From: Streptococcus mitis | Lineage (GTDB): Bacteria > Bacillota > Bacilli > Lactobacillales > Streptococcaceae | Reading direction: 5' to 3' | Length of the DNA: 64,000 nt | Assembly: GCF_009496285.1 (NCBI RefSeq) | Contig: NZ_WIJK01000006.1 | Span: 1-64,000 of the forward strand | Part shown: positions 1 through 9,787 of the stretch, one piece after another | Layout of the letters: each line of letters opens with the position of its first letter | Position numbering within the stretch: position 1 is the stretch's first letter | Made by a program: the position numbers and the translations under genes | The notes under the pieces: model-generated | Told to the model about the DNA's origin: nothing | Database searches by the model: none | Seen by the model: only the letters and a program-made list of their open reading frames with translations

Positions 1-3000
1 TTGGTGTCTTACGAGCTGGTGTTGTTACATCTACTGGTTGTGATGGTTTCTTATTAGGTTCTGTTACTGTTCCTGTACCTGGGACATCTTTCTTAGGAAG
101 GTTGTCATTTGGCACTTCACCTGAACCGTTGTCGCCAACTGTTACTGTGATTGTAGTTGGGTTTCCATCTTTATCTTTACTTGGAATTTCTACCTTAGTT
201 CCTGGTAGGTATGGTTTTCCATCTGGTTTCTTAGGCGTTACAACTGCATCACCATTTGGTTTACGTGTGATTTCAATCTTACCTGGTTTTTCAGTTTCAG
301 CGATTTTGGTTGCTACCTTAATTGGGCTTAGTTCTGACTCAACATTAGGCTGTCCTGGCGTTTGAACAGTTGTTTTAGCTGTAATATTCCCTACTGGAAT
401 TGTTCCTGTGATTTTCGCTTTTCCATTTGTCACAGTACCTGTACCAATGGCACGTCCTTCCGGAGAATAAAGCGTTACAGTAGAGCCATCTTTTACCCCC
501 TCATGAACATTTACTACAACTTCCGTGTTAGGAACTTCTGCTTTACCAGTCAAATCTGTTTCAATCGTCGGAGCTTTTGGTTTAACAATAATAGTTACTT
601 GCGGATTAGATTCAGCTACTGATTTATCTGGATGGGTTGCTGTGGCTGTGTATTTGAAGACACCTGCTGTATCTTGGACAACTTTTGGCGCTTCTCCTTT
701 CCATCCCCATTCTACTCCAACTCCACGTCCTTTTGGTGCTTCTGTGTATTGGTTAGAATCTACACGTCCATTCCATGTCTTTAGTGAATCTCCAACTGTA
801 ACAGTCTCTGTTTTACCTTCTAGTGGGTACTTTTCTGCTTGTTCATGTATTTCAAAAACAAAGTATCCTGTTGTGCTGTTAGTTCCGTCTGTTGAAATTG
901 CACGGGCAGTATACTTCCCTTTCTTAACTTCTAGACCAACTTTTCCTGTTACATTTTGTCCTAATGGCGATTCTTCTGTTGCTGTTCCATTGACAGGTGT
1001 AAAGCTAAAGCCACTTTGGAGGTTTTCCAATCTGAAGTCCGTCACTTTACCACTATCATCAATTGTGATGAGACGTGTGTTCACTGCATCACCACGATAG
1101 AGTGGAATAACAACATTTTGACCGGCCGCATGAGTGTAGCCTAACTCTTGTCGACTGCCATCGTCTTTAAGCCAGTAAATCTTTGGTGGAGTTGTATCAC
1201 GTGGTGTTATCTTAGCTGGAGTTGTTACATCAGGAACTTCAACAGTTGGTTGACCTGGTTCTGTAATCTTACCTATACCTGGGACATTACCTTCAGGTAA
1301 ATCACTATTAGGTACTTTACCTTTACCGTCTTTACCGATTGTGACTGGGATTGGCTTGTCACCTTTACCTGGGATTTCTACCTTAGTTTCTGGTGGGTAT
1401 GTTGAGCCATCTGGTTTCTTCGGTGTTACTGTAACGTCACCTGTCTTAGGATCTTGATTCAACTCTAATGTTGGTGTAATAGATTGTGTAACCTTGACAG
1501 TTGATGTAAACTCCGCACTTTGTCCAACGTTATTGACAGACTTGACCTTGACCTTATAGTCGCCAGGATCTGAAGCAACACGACCTGTGATAATAAGCTT
1601 GTGCTCATAATCACTCACTTTTTGAACTTCAACTTTTTGATCTTTAAGTTCCAGCTTACTATCCACTAACTTGATAGAATCAGCTGGATTATAACCTAGT
1701 TTTGGATCACCAAGTGAAAATCCTGCTAGATTATCTTTAGTTGTAAATTCAAGTCGAATTTCCTTACCTTTTTCGATAGTTTGATCAGCCCCCGTCACCT
1801 TAGGAGATGGCAAACCATACCATTGCATATCATTTCGGTGGGTGCTGAACTCATAGGAGCGCATCCCTGCTGCATACATGAGTGGAGTCCCCTCAGCAGC
1901 CTTGGTTTTGAAACGAAAGATATAGTTTGATGCACTATCCTTAGTTCTACCACGATAATCAATATCAAAATGATAAACTCTTTGCGTATGCTGGATCAAC
2001 CAATCCTTCAAATAATCTGATACCAGAACATCCTTCTCCGTTGTCGTACGGGCACCACCTGTACGATTAAAATAGAGTGTATCAGGTTTTGAAATGATTT
2101 CTTCAAATGTTTTAATCTCTCCATCAGCACCTTTCCAGAAAGCATCGGTAGTGGCAGCTTTGCCCCAAGCCTGCTCGATAGCTCCACCAGGGGTACCAAT
2201 GTTAACATCCTTAGACGTAGAGCTAACCTGATCTTTAAAGATGTCGTATAAGTTTCGTGGTAATCTTCCTTGAGTTTCAATACGTCGTTTTCCACCAGAA
2301 CCACCCCAGTAACTACCAAATGATGCCGAACCGTCGTCTACCAAGGTATGACCAGTTGGAATGGTAAACCAAGCATGGGCATTTTGGTGGTTTTCAGGAT
2401 TACCTTCAAACTCAATGACCCAATCGTATGTATCTCCGTTTTTAGTGACATCAACCTTAACGACATCCTTGACATCCTTAACTCTTTGTTTATCCGCAGT
2501 ATTTTGGTTACGGTCTCTAAAGAGCATGGTACCAGCTGGATAACCTGAGCCATCTCCTTCCTTTGTGAAGTAGAGCCCAACAGCATTGTCATAGGTTGCC
2601 CCCGCATCAGCGCGAAGCGTTGTCCCAACTGGGATAGCTGCGCCATTACGGACGTCATTACGCCCAGAAGTCAAACGATTACGTGCAATCATAACAGAGC
2701 TTTCGTTACGTTTGATGACACGATTCATATCCTCAACATCACGAAGGCTAACTTCTACACCACCAAATGCAGACTTGGCTACGGCAACTTGGGCGATAGC
2801 TTTCTCCAAGATTTCACGTGTCAAGTCATTCTCAGGTGTTTGGGCGATAGTCTGCTCCAAACGTTCAATAGATAATTTGAGACTAGCTTTAGCTTTTTCC
2901 AGTTGCTCAGCATTAGTATTTTCTGAAGTTTCCTCAGACTTAGCTGAAATTTCTGAAGTTGGCTTCGCTACTTCTGGCTTGATTTCCGGAGTTGCTTCCT

Positions 3001-3499
3001 GTGTGCTTTCGTCATTTTTATCTTCTTTGACTTGAGGAGTTTCCACTGCTCGTAGCTGGTCCAAAACATTGGTCAAGCGAGCTACTAAAGCGTCCACTTC
3101 TTCTTGACTCACTTTTGAATCAGCGAGAGTCAGTTCAGCCTTAACAAGTTCTTCCTTAGCAGTAACCAAAAGATCTGTATTCGCAGCTTCCTTGACGTGG
3201 AGCTGGTCTTTGATCTGTGCCACAAGCTGACTTGCAACAGCTGTATCCACTTTTACAGAACTAACAGGCTCTTCCTTATCTTGCGATGCTAGCGGACTAG
3301 TATCTTGAGTTAAAGCCTCTACATGAGGTTTGTCGACAGGTGTTACGCTATCCGCACTAACGACACGCGCACCCAAAAACATCAGCGCTGCAACAGCAAC
3401 TGAAGCCGCACCGAAGCTATACTTACGAATAGAGAAGCGTAAGACTTTTTCCTGTTGTCGACGCTTTACTCTACTTAGTGAATTTGATTTTTTTTCCAT
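1..3499 (-). CDS. YSIRK-type cell-surface protein, C-terminus outside window
   Basis: A reading frame opens with ATG at 3499, seven bases after an AAGGAGG ribosome site, and stays open to the window edge (about 1,166 codons). The N-terminus carries a YSIRK-type signal (FSIRKYSFGAASVAVAAL, residues 22-39) with cleavage likely after VVSA near residue 49. Residues 50-230 are charged and helical. A larger folded region follows (about 230-600), then Pro/Gly-rich modules with the phrases TVTPKKPDGSTYPP and KITEPGQPTVEVP, and Ig-like stretches. The sorting signal must lie beyond base 1. I infer an LPXTG-anchored adhesin-like wall protein; I do not recognise a precise family or ligand. The spacer modules are shared with the next gene. 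Confidence 0.85.
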   Translation of the reverse strand, partial: MEKKSNSLSRVKRRQQEKVLRFSIRKYSFGAASVAVAALMFLGARVVSADSVTPVDKPHVEALTQDTSPLASQDKEEPVSSVKVDTAVASQLVAQIKDQLHVKEAANTDLLVTAKEELVKAELTLADSKVSQEEVDALVARLTNVLDQLRAVETPQVKEDKNDESTQEATPEIKPEVAKPTSEISAKSEETSENTNAEQLEKAKASLKLSIERLEQTIAQTPENDLTREILEKAIAQVAVAKSAFGGVEVSLRDVEDMNRVIKRNESSVMIARNRLTSGRNDVRNGAAIPVGTTLRADAGATYDNAVGLYFTKEGDGSGYPAGTMLFRDRNQNTADKQRVKDVKDVVKVDVTKNGDTYDWVIEFEGNPENHQNAHAWFTIPTGHTLVDDGSASFGSYWGGSGGKRRIETQGRLPRNLYDIFKDQVSSTSKDVNIGTPGGAIEQAWGKAATTDAFWKGADGEIKTFEEIISKPDTLYFNRTGGARTTTEKDVLVSDYLKDWLIQHTQRVYHFDIDYRGRTKDSASNYIFRFKTKAAEGTPLMYAAGMRSYEFSTHRNDMQWYGLPSPKVTGADQTIEKGKEIRLEFTTKDNLAGFSLGDPKLGYNPADSIKLVDSKLELKDQKVEVQKVSDYEHKLIITGRVASDPGDYKVKVKSVNNVGQSAEFTSTVKVTQSITPTLELNQDPKTGDVTVTPKKPDGSTYPPETKVEIPGKGDKPIPVTIGKDGKGKVPNSDLPEGNVPGIGKITEPGQPTVEVPDVTTPAKITPRDTTPPKIYWLKDDGSRQELGYTHAAGQNVVIPLYRGDAVNTRLITIDDSGKVTDFRLENLQSGFSFTPVNGTATEESPLGQNVTGKVGLEVKKGKYTARAISTDGTNSTTGYFVFEIHEQAEKYPLEGKTETVTVGDSLKTWNGRVDSNQYTEAPKGRGVGVEWGWKGEAPKVVQDTAGVFKYTATATHPDKSVAESNPQVTIIVKPKAPTIETDLTGKAEVPNTEVVVNVHEGVKDGSTVTLYSPEGRAIGTGTVTNGKAKITGTIPVGNITAKTTVQTPGQPNVESELSPIKVATKIAETEKPGKIEITRKPNGDAVVTPKKPDGKPYLPGTKVEIPSKDKDGNPTTITVTVGDNGSGEVPNDNLPKKDVPGTGTVTEPNKKPSQPVDVTTPARKTP

Positions 3500-3751
3500 C
3501 GTTCCTCCTTATATTAAAGACAAAATCAAATTGAGAAGCAATATTCCCTCTGGGGAATAATACAATAAAAATTACTATGATGACCATCTCTTAACACATC
3601 ATAGCTATTTCAGGCAAATTATACCATTTTACATTGATTTAAACAAGCATAAAGCCATTCAATCTCTCGAATAAAGCGCAAACATATTCGAATGTCTATA
3701 ATACATTAATATACATTTTGTTTAAATAAAACAGAAAGATTCTCCTTTCTG

Positions 3752-3838
3752 ATGACATTCTCTATATATCAGATTGGCAAGTGTACTAATCGCTCACCGA
3801 TTGAGAACTTTTGGGAACATTTCAAAACTGAGCACTAG
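3752..3838 (+). pseudogene. IS3-family transposase (OrfB) remnant
   Basis: On the plus strand a short frame reads MTFSIYQIGKCTNRSPIENF followed by WEHFKTEH and a stop. The NRSPIENFWEHFKTE part closely resembles the strongly conserved integrase-core motif of IS3/IS150-type OrfB transposases (D-N-S-P-I-E-N-F-W-S-H-F-K-T-E), including the last catalytic Glu. Nothing else of the element is recognisable nearby, so this is a decayed scrap between two surface-protein genes. The rest of the interval 3500-3910 is AT-rich and shows no gene. Confidence 0.6.
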
Positions 3839-3910
3839 GATTAAAGACATACAGTATTTTGAGAGCGGATTGGTACGAATACTGATGTCTCCCTTTTTCA
3901 AAAATAAAAC

Positions 3911-3949
3911 AACGACCTTGTACTTCTTCAAATGAGGAACAAGGTCGTT
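3911..3949 (-). terminator. Terminator of the 4015-9741 surface-protein gene
   Basis: A perfect 11-bp stem (AACGACCTTGT with ACAAGGTCGTT) around a 17-nt loop lies 65 bp past the stop codon. On the minus strand it is followed by GTTTTATTTTT. On the plus strand it is also followed by T-rich sequence, so it may act both ways. Confidence 0.75.
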
Positions 3950-4014
3950 TCTTAATCTTTTATTTCATCGTTCACTTAACAGTGAGTAGTTCAAACTTTA
4001 ACGAAATGCTTATT

Positions 4015-7000
4015 TTAGTCTTCTTTTTTCTTTCCAAACGCAAGTCCAAAGCTACTTAGCATACCAAGGAGTCCTAAAGATGCAAGAATCATATCAGATT
4101 CTGTTCCTAGTATTGGCAATACATTTTGAGAATCATTTGACTTAGATTCCTTATCAATAGTAGCTGTAGTAGATCTGTGATTTGCATTCGGACTAACAGC
4201 ATCTTGAATTGGAGTAGCTAGTGGATCTGTGGATTGACTAGAATCACCATTAGTATCAGGTGTTACTGGAAGAACTTGAATTGTATTTGAACTTACTTTT
4301 CTGAAAATATGTGTGATTATAGGTTCTTTATCATCGACTTCAGTTCTTAAAAATTCATATCTCGGAATTACTCCATGACCAGCTGCTCCTGCATCTCCTG
4401 TCTTAACTGATGATTTCAAGACATTCCCATCCTCATCATTCCATCTAACCTCAATCATTAGCTCTGGCAATGCAATTGAACCCGATAATGCATCGTTTTC
4501 AAAAGTTGTTACCTTAGGAACTTCCACAGATGATTTACCTGGTTCAGTAATCTTACCTGTACCTGTTTTTTCTACGTTTGGTAGATCACTGTTTGGTACT
4601 TTACCTTTACCATCTTCATCGATTGTAACGACGATTGGATTACCATCTTTACCTGAGATTTCTACCTTAGTTCCTGGTGGATATGTTGACCCATCTGGCT
4701 TCTTCGGTGTCACTGTAACATCACCTGTCTTAGGATCCTGTTCTAACTCTACTTTTGGTTCTTTCGTTTTCCCATAAGTTCGAACGGTTGTTGGAGTTAC
4801 CTTACCTGTTTTTGGATCAACTTCATAGGTAGTGATATCAATCACATCGCGACCTTCAGAATCTTTAGATTGTTCAACCTTAGTTTTCGCACCAACTTTA
4901 ACGATTGTCTTACCTGCTGGGCTGACTACTGGGGTGCCAACGTGTTCTGTGATATGACCGTCATTTGAATCTACATCGTAAGTGGTTGTTGTAACTGTTT
5001 TACCTTTAGCTCCTTCAACGCGTTCGTTAGGTGTGTCAACTTCTCGTTCACCATCTCTAACATACTCAACTTCTGGTTCAATCGGGATTTCTACTACTTT
5101 GTCCTTCGCTGCGACTTTAACGACTGTATTCGTTGGTTCTTTCGTACGAACTGGTTGACCTTCACTTGCTGTAATCTTTCCAGTATTAGGATCCACAGTG
5201 TAAATGGTTGTGATAGTGTCTTCACCATCTTCACCTTTAACAGTAGTTGAGGCTGCACCTTTTTCTTTCGTATCATCTTTTTCATAGACAATAGGTGATG
5301 GTACTACTCTCTTCTCAACCGTTGGTGCTTTCGTTTTCCCATAAGTTCGAACTGTTGTTGGAGTTACCTTACCTGTTTTTGGATCAACTGCATAGGTAGT
5401 GGTATCAATCACATCACGACCTTCAGAATCTTTAGATTGTTCAACCTTAGTTTTAGCACCTACTTTAACGACTGTCTTACCTGCTGGGGTGACAACTGGG
5501 ATACCAACGTGTTCTGTGATATGACCGTCGTTTGAATCTACATCGTAAGTGGTTGTAGTAACTGTTTTACCTTTAGCTCCTTCAATACGTTCATTAGGTG
5601 TGTCAACTTCTCGTTCACCATCTCTAACATATTCAACTTCAGGTTCAATTGGGGTTTCTACTACTTTGTCCTTCGCTGCGACTTTGACAATTGTTGCTGT
5701 TGGATTTACTACTACTGGTTCTGCTACTGTTTCTGTAATGGTTCCATCTGCTGGATTTACTTCGTAAGTAGTTGTTACTGTGCGTGAACCTGCTTGGCCT
5801 GCTTCTTCTACATTGTCTTGGCCTTTTTCCCGCGTATCATCTTTTACGTATTTTTTAGGTGATGGGATTTCGGTTGTTTCTACTTTATCCTTCGCTGCGA
5901 CTTTAACGACTGTATTCGTTGGTTCTTTCGTACAAACTGGTTTACCTTCACTTGCTGTAATCTTTCCAGTATTAGGATCCACAGTGTAAGTTGTTGTAAT
6001 AGTGTCTTCACCATCTTCACCTTTAACAGTAGTTGGGGCTGCACCTTTTTCTTTCGTATCATCTTTTTCATAGACAACAGGTGATGGTACTACTCTCTTC
6101 TCAACCGTTGGTGCTTTCGTTTTCCCATAAGTTCGAACGGTTGTTGGAGTTACCTTACCTGTTTTTGAATCAACTTCATAGGTAGTGGTATCAATCACAT
6201 CACGACCTTCAGAATCTTTAGATTGTTCAACCTTAGTTTTAGCTCCTACTTTAACGATTGTCTTACCTGCTGGGCTGACGACTGGGTTGCCAACGTGTTC
6301 TGTGATATGACCGTCGTTTGGATCTACATCATAAGTGGTGGTAGTAACTATTTTACCTTTAGCTCCTTCAACGCGGTCATCAGATGTGCCAACTTCTCGT
6401 TCACCATCTCTAACATACTCAACTTCTGGTTCAATCGGTGTTTCTACTACTTTGTCCTTCGCTGCGACTTTGACAATAGTTGCTGTTGGATTCACTACTA
6501 CTGGTTCTCCTACTCTTTCTGTAATAGCACCTGTAGTAGGATCAACACTATATGTTGTTGTGATAGTGCTTGAACCTGCTTGTCCTGCTTCTTCCACATT
6601 TGGTTGATCTTTGTCGCGTGTATCATCTTTCACATATTTCTTAGGTGATTTGATTGCTGTTGTTTCTACTTTGTCCTTAGCTGGAACTTTAACAATTGTT
6701 TCTGTTGGTTCTTTCGTACGAACTGGTTTACCTTCACTTGCTGTAATCTTTCCAGTATTAGGATCCACAGTGTAAATGGTTGTGATAGTGTCTTCACCAT
6801 CTTCACCTTTAACAGTAGTTGAGGCTGCACCTTTTTCTTTCGTATCATCTTTTTCATAGACAACAGGTGATGGTACTACTCTCTTCTCAACTGTTGGTTC
6901 TTTCGTTTTCCCATAAGTTCGAACTGTTGTTGGAGTTACCCTACCTGTTTTTGGATCAACTTCATAGGTAGTGGTATCAATCACATCGCGACCTTCAGAA

Positions 7001-9741
7001 TCTTTAGAGTGTTCAACCTGAGTTTTTGCACCAACTTTAACAATTGTCTTACCTGCTGGGGTGACGACTGGGGTACCAACGTGTTCTGTGATATGACCGT
7101 CGTGTGAATCTACATCGTAAGTGGTTGTAGTAACTATTTTACCTTTAGCTCCTTCAACGCGTTCATTAGGTGTGTCAACATCTCGTTCACCATCTCTAAC
7201 ATACTCAACTTCAGGTTCAATCGGTGTTTCTACTACTTTGTCCTTCGCTGCAACTTTGACAATTGTTACTGTTGGATTTACTACTACTGGTTCTCCTACT
7301 CTTTCTGTAATGGTTCCATCTGCTGGATTTACTTCGTAAGTAGTTGTTACTGTTCTTGAACCTGCTTGTCCTGCTTCTTCTACATTGTCTTGGCCTTTTT
7401 CGCGTGTATCATCTTTCACATATTTCTTAGGTGATGGGATTTCTGTTGTTTCTACTTTGTCCTTTGCTCCCACTTTTACAACTCTAGCTATTGGTATAGT
7501 TACGACTTCTGGTTTGCCTTTTGATGGAGTTAGGGTTCCATTTACTGGGTTTACGCTATATGTTGTGGTGACTTTAGTTTGTCCTGCTTTCCCTAGAAAT
7601 TGAACGGTAACAGTACCTTTTGGACTGTTCTCATCTTTTAAATAAACTGGTTTGGGTTCAACTGAATTATACTCAACTATATCCCTCGCGCCACCTCTAT
7701 TGACTACTTCTTCCTTCTCAGTCGAAGTAAGACTGCCAGTTTTTGAGTTTACTGTGTAGCTCGTTGTCTTCTTAACAACATCGTCTCCTTTTTTAATGTA
7801 TTCTACTTCGTCCTTGGCTGCGACTTTGACAACTGTTTCTGTTGCCGGTTGCTTAACTACTGGTTGTCCTACATGTTCAATAAGATCTCCAGTGTTAGGA
7901 TTGACACTATAAGTTGTTGTTACCGTCTGTTCTCCAGTTTTACCAGGCTCTTCAACATTAACTTGTCCTTTTTCGCGTGTATCATCTTTTACGTATTTCT
8001 TAGGTGATGGGATTGCTGTTGTTTCTACTTTGTCCTTAGCTCCATCTTTCTTGAAGATTTCATCAGTTGTATTCTTAGTAATGTTTTCTGTATCAGGATC
8101 CTTGATACTAACAGTTGTTGACTTAATGATGTCATTTCCGAGTTTGCTATATACAACAGTTTCTCCAACTTTTTCTAGAGACTTGGCTGTAGTAATCTTA
8201 GGATTTTGAAAACCTATCCCATCTAAGGAAATTCGTTTCCCAGAAATAAACTCTGGTCGTCTATTAATCATATCGGCTTCAAAATAAGAACGGGAACTAT
8301 GCCCTCCTTTTGTATCCCCAACATTTATAACAACATCACTATCATTACTGACACTTTTTCCTATAGTAGAATCGTTATTAACTATATAATGGGTCAGTTT
8401 ACCTGACTTAGCTATTTTTTTACTATCTAAACCTTTTTGCCAAAACGCAGATGATGAGAGAAGACCTGTCCTCACTTTTGGAGCATTAAATGTTGTTCCT
8501 TTTTTTAATACATTATTATAAAAGTTTCTATAAGCCAGCTGTTCTTTAGTAGACATGACTCTGCTGTCAGAATATGCCAACTGATAGGCTTCAACCATTG
8601 CCCGTTGTACTAAATATCCTCCCAGAGAATGTCCTGTTAGATAAAGGTTGGTGACACTCTTATCCTTGGCTAATTCACGCATAATTTCTTCTGCTTCTAT
8701 CGCCTGTTTAGGATTACTCCCTGTTCCAAGTGTTATATCAGCACCTATATCTTTAGAATCACTAGTCCCACGAAATGCTAGTACCTGGGCAGTTCCATTT
8801 GGTAAATATAAGAAATCGCTCTTAGTCTCAAATAATACAGCATCAAGTCCACTGGATGTATGATAACTTTTCTTTCTTTCCCAATAAGGTCCCAATTCCC
8901 TATTCATCATCATATATTCATAGCGTGGTTTACTTTCACCTTTCTTTTTGTATAACTCTGCTTCTGTTAAAGGTCTCTTATGATCCAGTACTCTGTCAAT
9001 GTACTTATCGTCACGGTAAGCCAATTCCATGAACATAATCATATCACGTTCACTTACATTCCATTTTAATTTTTCATCTGGCTTTTCGTCACTATCAATA
9101 ATCCCATCACCATCAGTATCCTCTAGTAACGGATGACTATTATAACCTACATACTTTTTACCATTTTTTTCATAAATATAGAGTTCTTCTTTATCACTCA
9201 AATAATCGTTATCTGTATAACCATTCGGTTTTAACTGTTCTCCATCTAGTAATAGGCTATCATACTTATCCCCTTCTGAACCGATTATTCCTGCTTTGAT
9301 TTTTTTAGCATCTTCCTCAGTCAATTCATATTTTTTAATCTCAGTAGGATTTGATGCTGCTCTAACCTCTGGAGCACTTGATCTGTCTTCACCAGCCACC
9401 AAAGTAGTTGCCGTCGAATTGATATTTTCCTTACCACCGGAAGTATCTAGAACTGTCTCTTTTGTAGCTACTGTTGAAATCTCTTTAGCATCTATCTCAG
9501 AAGAAGCATTGTTTCGATGTTCTGAGATACTTTGAGCTTCTTCTTTGATCTCCACAGTCGGCAGAGAATTGTCAGTTTCAGAATTAACTTCTATCCCTGT
9601 ATTATTATCATTATTATTTTCCGTAGAAGCTAAGACTCCTTGAGTTGGAGCAAATAAGGAAACCCCTATTAGTACAGATGCCACTCCAACAGAAAACTTT
9701 CGAATCGAAAAACGTTGGCGTTTATTAAAGATATCTTTCAT
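4015..9741 (-). CDS. YSIRK surface protein with lipase-like domain and G5-like repeats
   Basis: A 1,908-residue wall protein. I chose ATG 9741 because AAGGAA sits 9 nt upstream and the YSIRK signal (RFSIRKFSVGVASVLIG, residues 10-26) then starts correctly; an upstream in-frame ATG at 9798 lacks a ribosome site. Residues 208-219 (DTDGDGIIDSDE) look like a thrombospondin-3/calcium loop. Residues 235-500 resemble a class-3 lipase fold: AFRGTSD near 322, the nucleophile elbow GHSLGG at 370-375, and a candidate catalytic His in GGHSSRSYF. Then come about 14 G5-like units of 60-75 residues, a spacer with TPKKPDGSTYPPGTKVEI, and the C-terminus LPILGTE, a hydrophobic segment and KKKED. The sorting motif deviates from LPXTG at position 4. 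Substrate and enzymatic activity are unproven. Confidence 0.88.
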   Translation of the reverse strand: MKDIFNKRQRFSIRKFSVGVASVLIGVSLFAPTQGVLASTENNNDNNTGIEVNSETDNSLPTVEIKEEAQSISEHRNNASSEIDAKEISTVATKETVLDTSGGKENINSTATTLVAGEDRSSAPEVRAASNPTEIKKYELTEEDAKKIKAGIIGSEGDKYDSLLLDGEQLKPNGYTDNDYLSDKEELYIYEKNGKKYVGYNSHPLLEDTDGDGIIDSDEKPDEKLKWNVSERDMIMFMELAYRDDKYIDRVLDHKRPLTEAELYKKKGESKPRYEYMMMNRELGPYWERKKSYHTSSGLDAVLFETKSDFLYLPNGTAQVLAFRGTSDSKDIGADITLGTGSNPKQAIEAEEIMRELAKDKSVTNLYLTGHSLGGYLVQRAMVEAYQLAYSDSRVMSTKEQLAYRNFYNNVLKKGTTFNAPKVRTGLLSSSAFWQKGLDSKKIAKSGKLTHYIVNNDSTIGKSVSNDSDVVINVGDTKGGHSSRSYFEADMINRRPEFISGKRISLDGIGFQNPKITTAKSLEKVGETVVYSKLGNDIIKSTTVSIKDPDTENITKNTTDEIFKKDGAKDKVETTAIPSPKKYVKDDTREKGQVNVEEPGKTGEQTVTTTYSVNPNTGDLIEHVGQPVVKQPATETVVKVAAKDEVEYIKKGDDVVKKTTSYTVNSKTGSLTSTEKEEVVNRGGARDIVEYNSVEPKPVYLKDENSPKGTVTVQFLGKAGQTKVTTTYSVNPVNGTLTPSKGKPEVVTIPIARVVKVGAKDKVETTEIPSPKKYVKDDTREKGQDNVEEAGQAGSRTVTTTYEVNPADGTITERVGEPVVVNPTVTIVKVAAKDKVVETPIEPEVEYVRDGERDVDTPNERVEGAKGKIVTTTTYDVDSHDGHITEHVGTPVVTPAGKTIVKVGAKTQVEHSKDSEGRDVIDTTTYEVDPKTGRVTPTTVRTYGKTKEPTVEKRVVPSPVVYEKDDTKEKGAASTTVKGEDGEDTITTIYTVDPNTGKITASEGKPVRTKEPTETIVKVPAKDKVETTAIKSPKKYVKDDTRDKDQPNVEEAGQAGSSTITTTYSVDPTTGAITERVGEPVVVNPTATIVKVAAKDKVVETPIEPEVEYVRDGEREVGTSDDRVEGAKGKIVTTTTYDVDPNDGHITEHVGNPVVSPAGKTIVKVGAKTKVEQSKDSEGRDVIDTTTYEVDSKTGKVTPTTVRTYGKTKAPTVEKRVVPSPVVYEKDDTKEKGAAPTTVKGEDGEDTITTTYTVDPNTGKITASEGKPVCTKEPTNTVVKVAAKDKVETTEIPSPKKYVKDDTREKGQDNVEEAGQAGSRTVTTTYEVNPADGTITETVAEPVVVNPTATIVKVAAKDKVVETPIEPEVEYVRDGEREVDTPNERIEGAKGKTVTTTTYDVDSNDGHITEHVGIPVVTPAGKTVVKVGAKTKVEQSKDSEGRDVIDTTTYAVDPKTGKVTPTTVRTYGKTKAPTVEKRVVPSPIVYEKDDTKEKGAASTTVKGEDGEDTITTIYTVDPNTGKITASEGQPVRTKEPTNTVVKVAAKDKVVEIPIEPEVEYVRDGEREVDTPNERVEGAKGKTVTTTTYDVDSNDGHITEHVGTPVVSPAGKTIVKVGAKTKVEQSKDSEGRDVIDITTYEVDPKTGKVTPTTVRTYGKTKEPKVELEQDPKTGDVTVTPKKPDGSTYPPGTKVEISGKDGNPIVVTIDEDGKGKVPNSDLPNVEKTGTGKITEPGKSSVEVPKVTTFENDALSGSIALPELMIEVRWNDEDGNVLKSSVKTGDAGAAGHGVIPRYEFLRTEVDDKEPIITHIFRKVSSNTIQVLPVTPDTNGDSSQSTDPLATPIQDAVSPNANHRSTTATIDKESKSNDSQNVLPILGTESDMILASLGLLGMLSSFGLAFGKKKED
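4760..7447 (-). repeat. 786-bp coding tandem repeat (G5-like A-B-C-D units)
   Basis: Within the lipase-like surface protein the coding sequence repeats with an exact period of 786 bp (262 codons): equivalent positions at 5094, 5880 and 6666, and at 5549, 6335 and 7121, carry nearly the same bases. Each period holds four related subunits starting with (I/V)VKVxAKxKVE. Three full periods are present, and a shorter copy (B and C units only) closes the array near 4760. Near identity at DNA level implies recent duplication or gene conversion, so copy number probably varies among strains. Confidence 0.85.
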
Positions 9742-9768
9742 GTTACCCAATTCCTTTTTAACTATCAT

Positions 9769-9787
9769 TTCTATATATAATATAGAA
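9769..9787 (-). promoter_or_regulatory. Palindrome in the presumed promoter of the lipase-like gene
   Basis: TTCTATAT-ATA-ATATAGAA is a perfect 8-bp inverted repeat 28-46 bp before the start codon, next to TTGACA and TTAACA hexamers on the minus strand. It could contain the -10 region (TATATT, 18 bp from TTAACA) or be an operator. The assignment is tentative. Confidence 0.3.

Noticed and set aside
2008-2658. Minus-strand frames of 103 and 106 codons inside the first surface-protein gene
   Set aside because: They lie in another frame of a continuous large reading frame and have low-complexity composition.
4760-7447. Regular repeats that could suggest a CRISPR array
   Set aside because: The period is 786 bp and the repeats are in-frame coding sequence of one protein; there are no short repeats with unique spacers.
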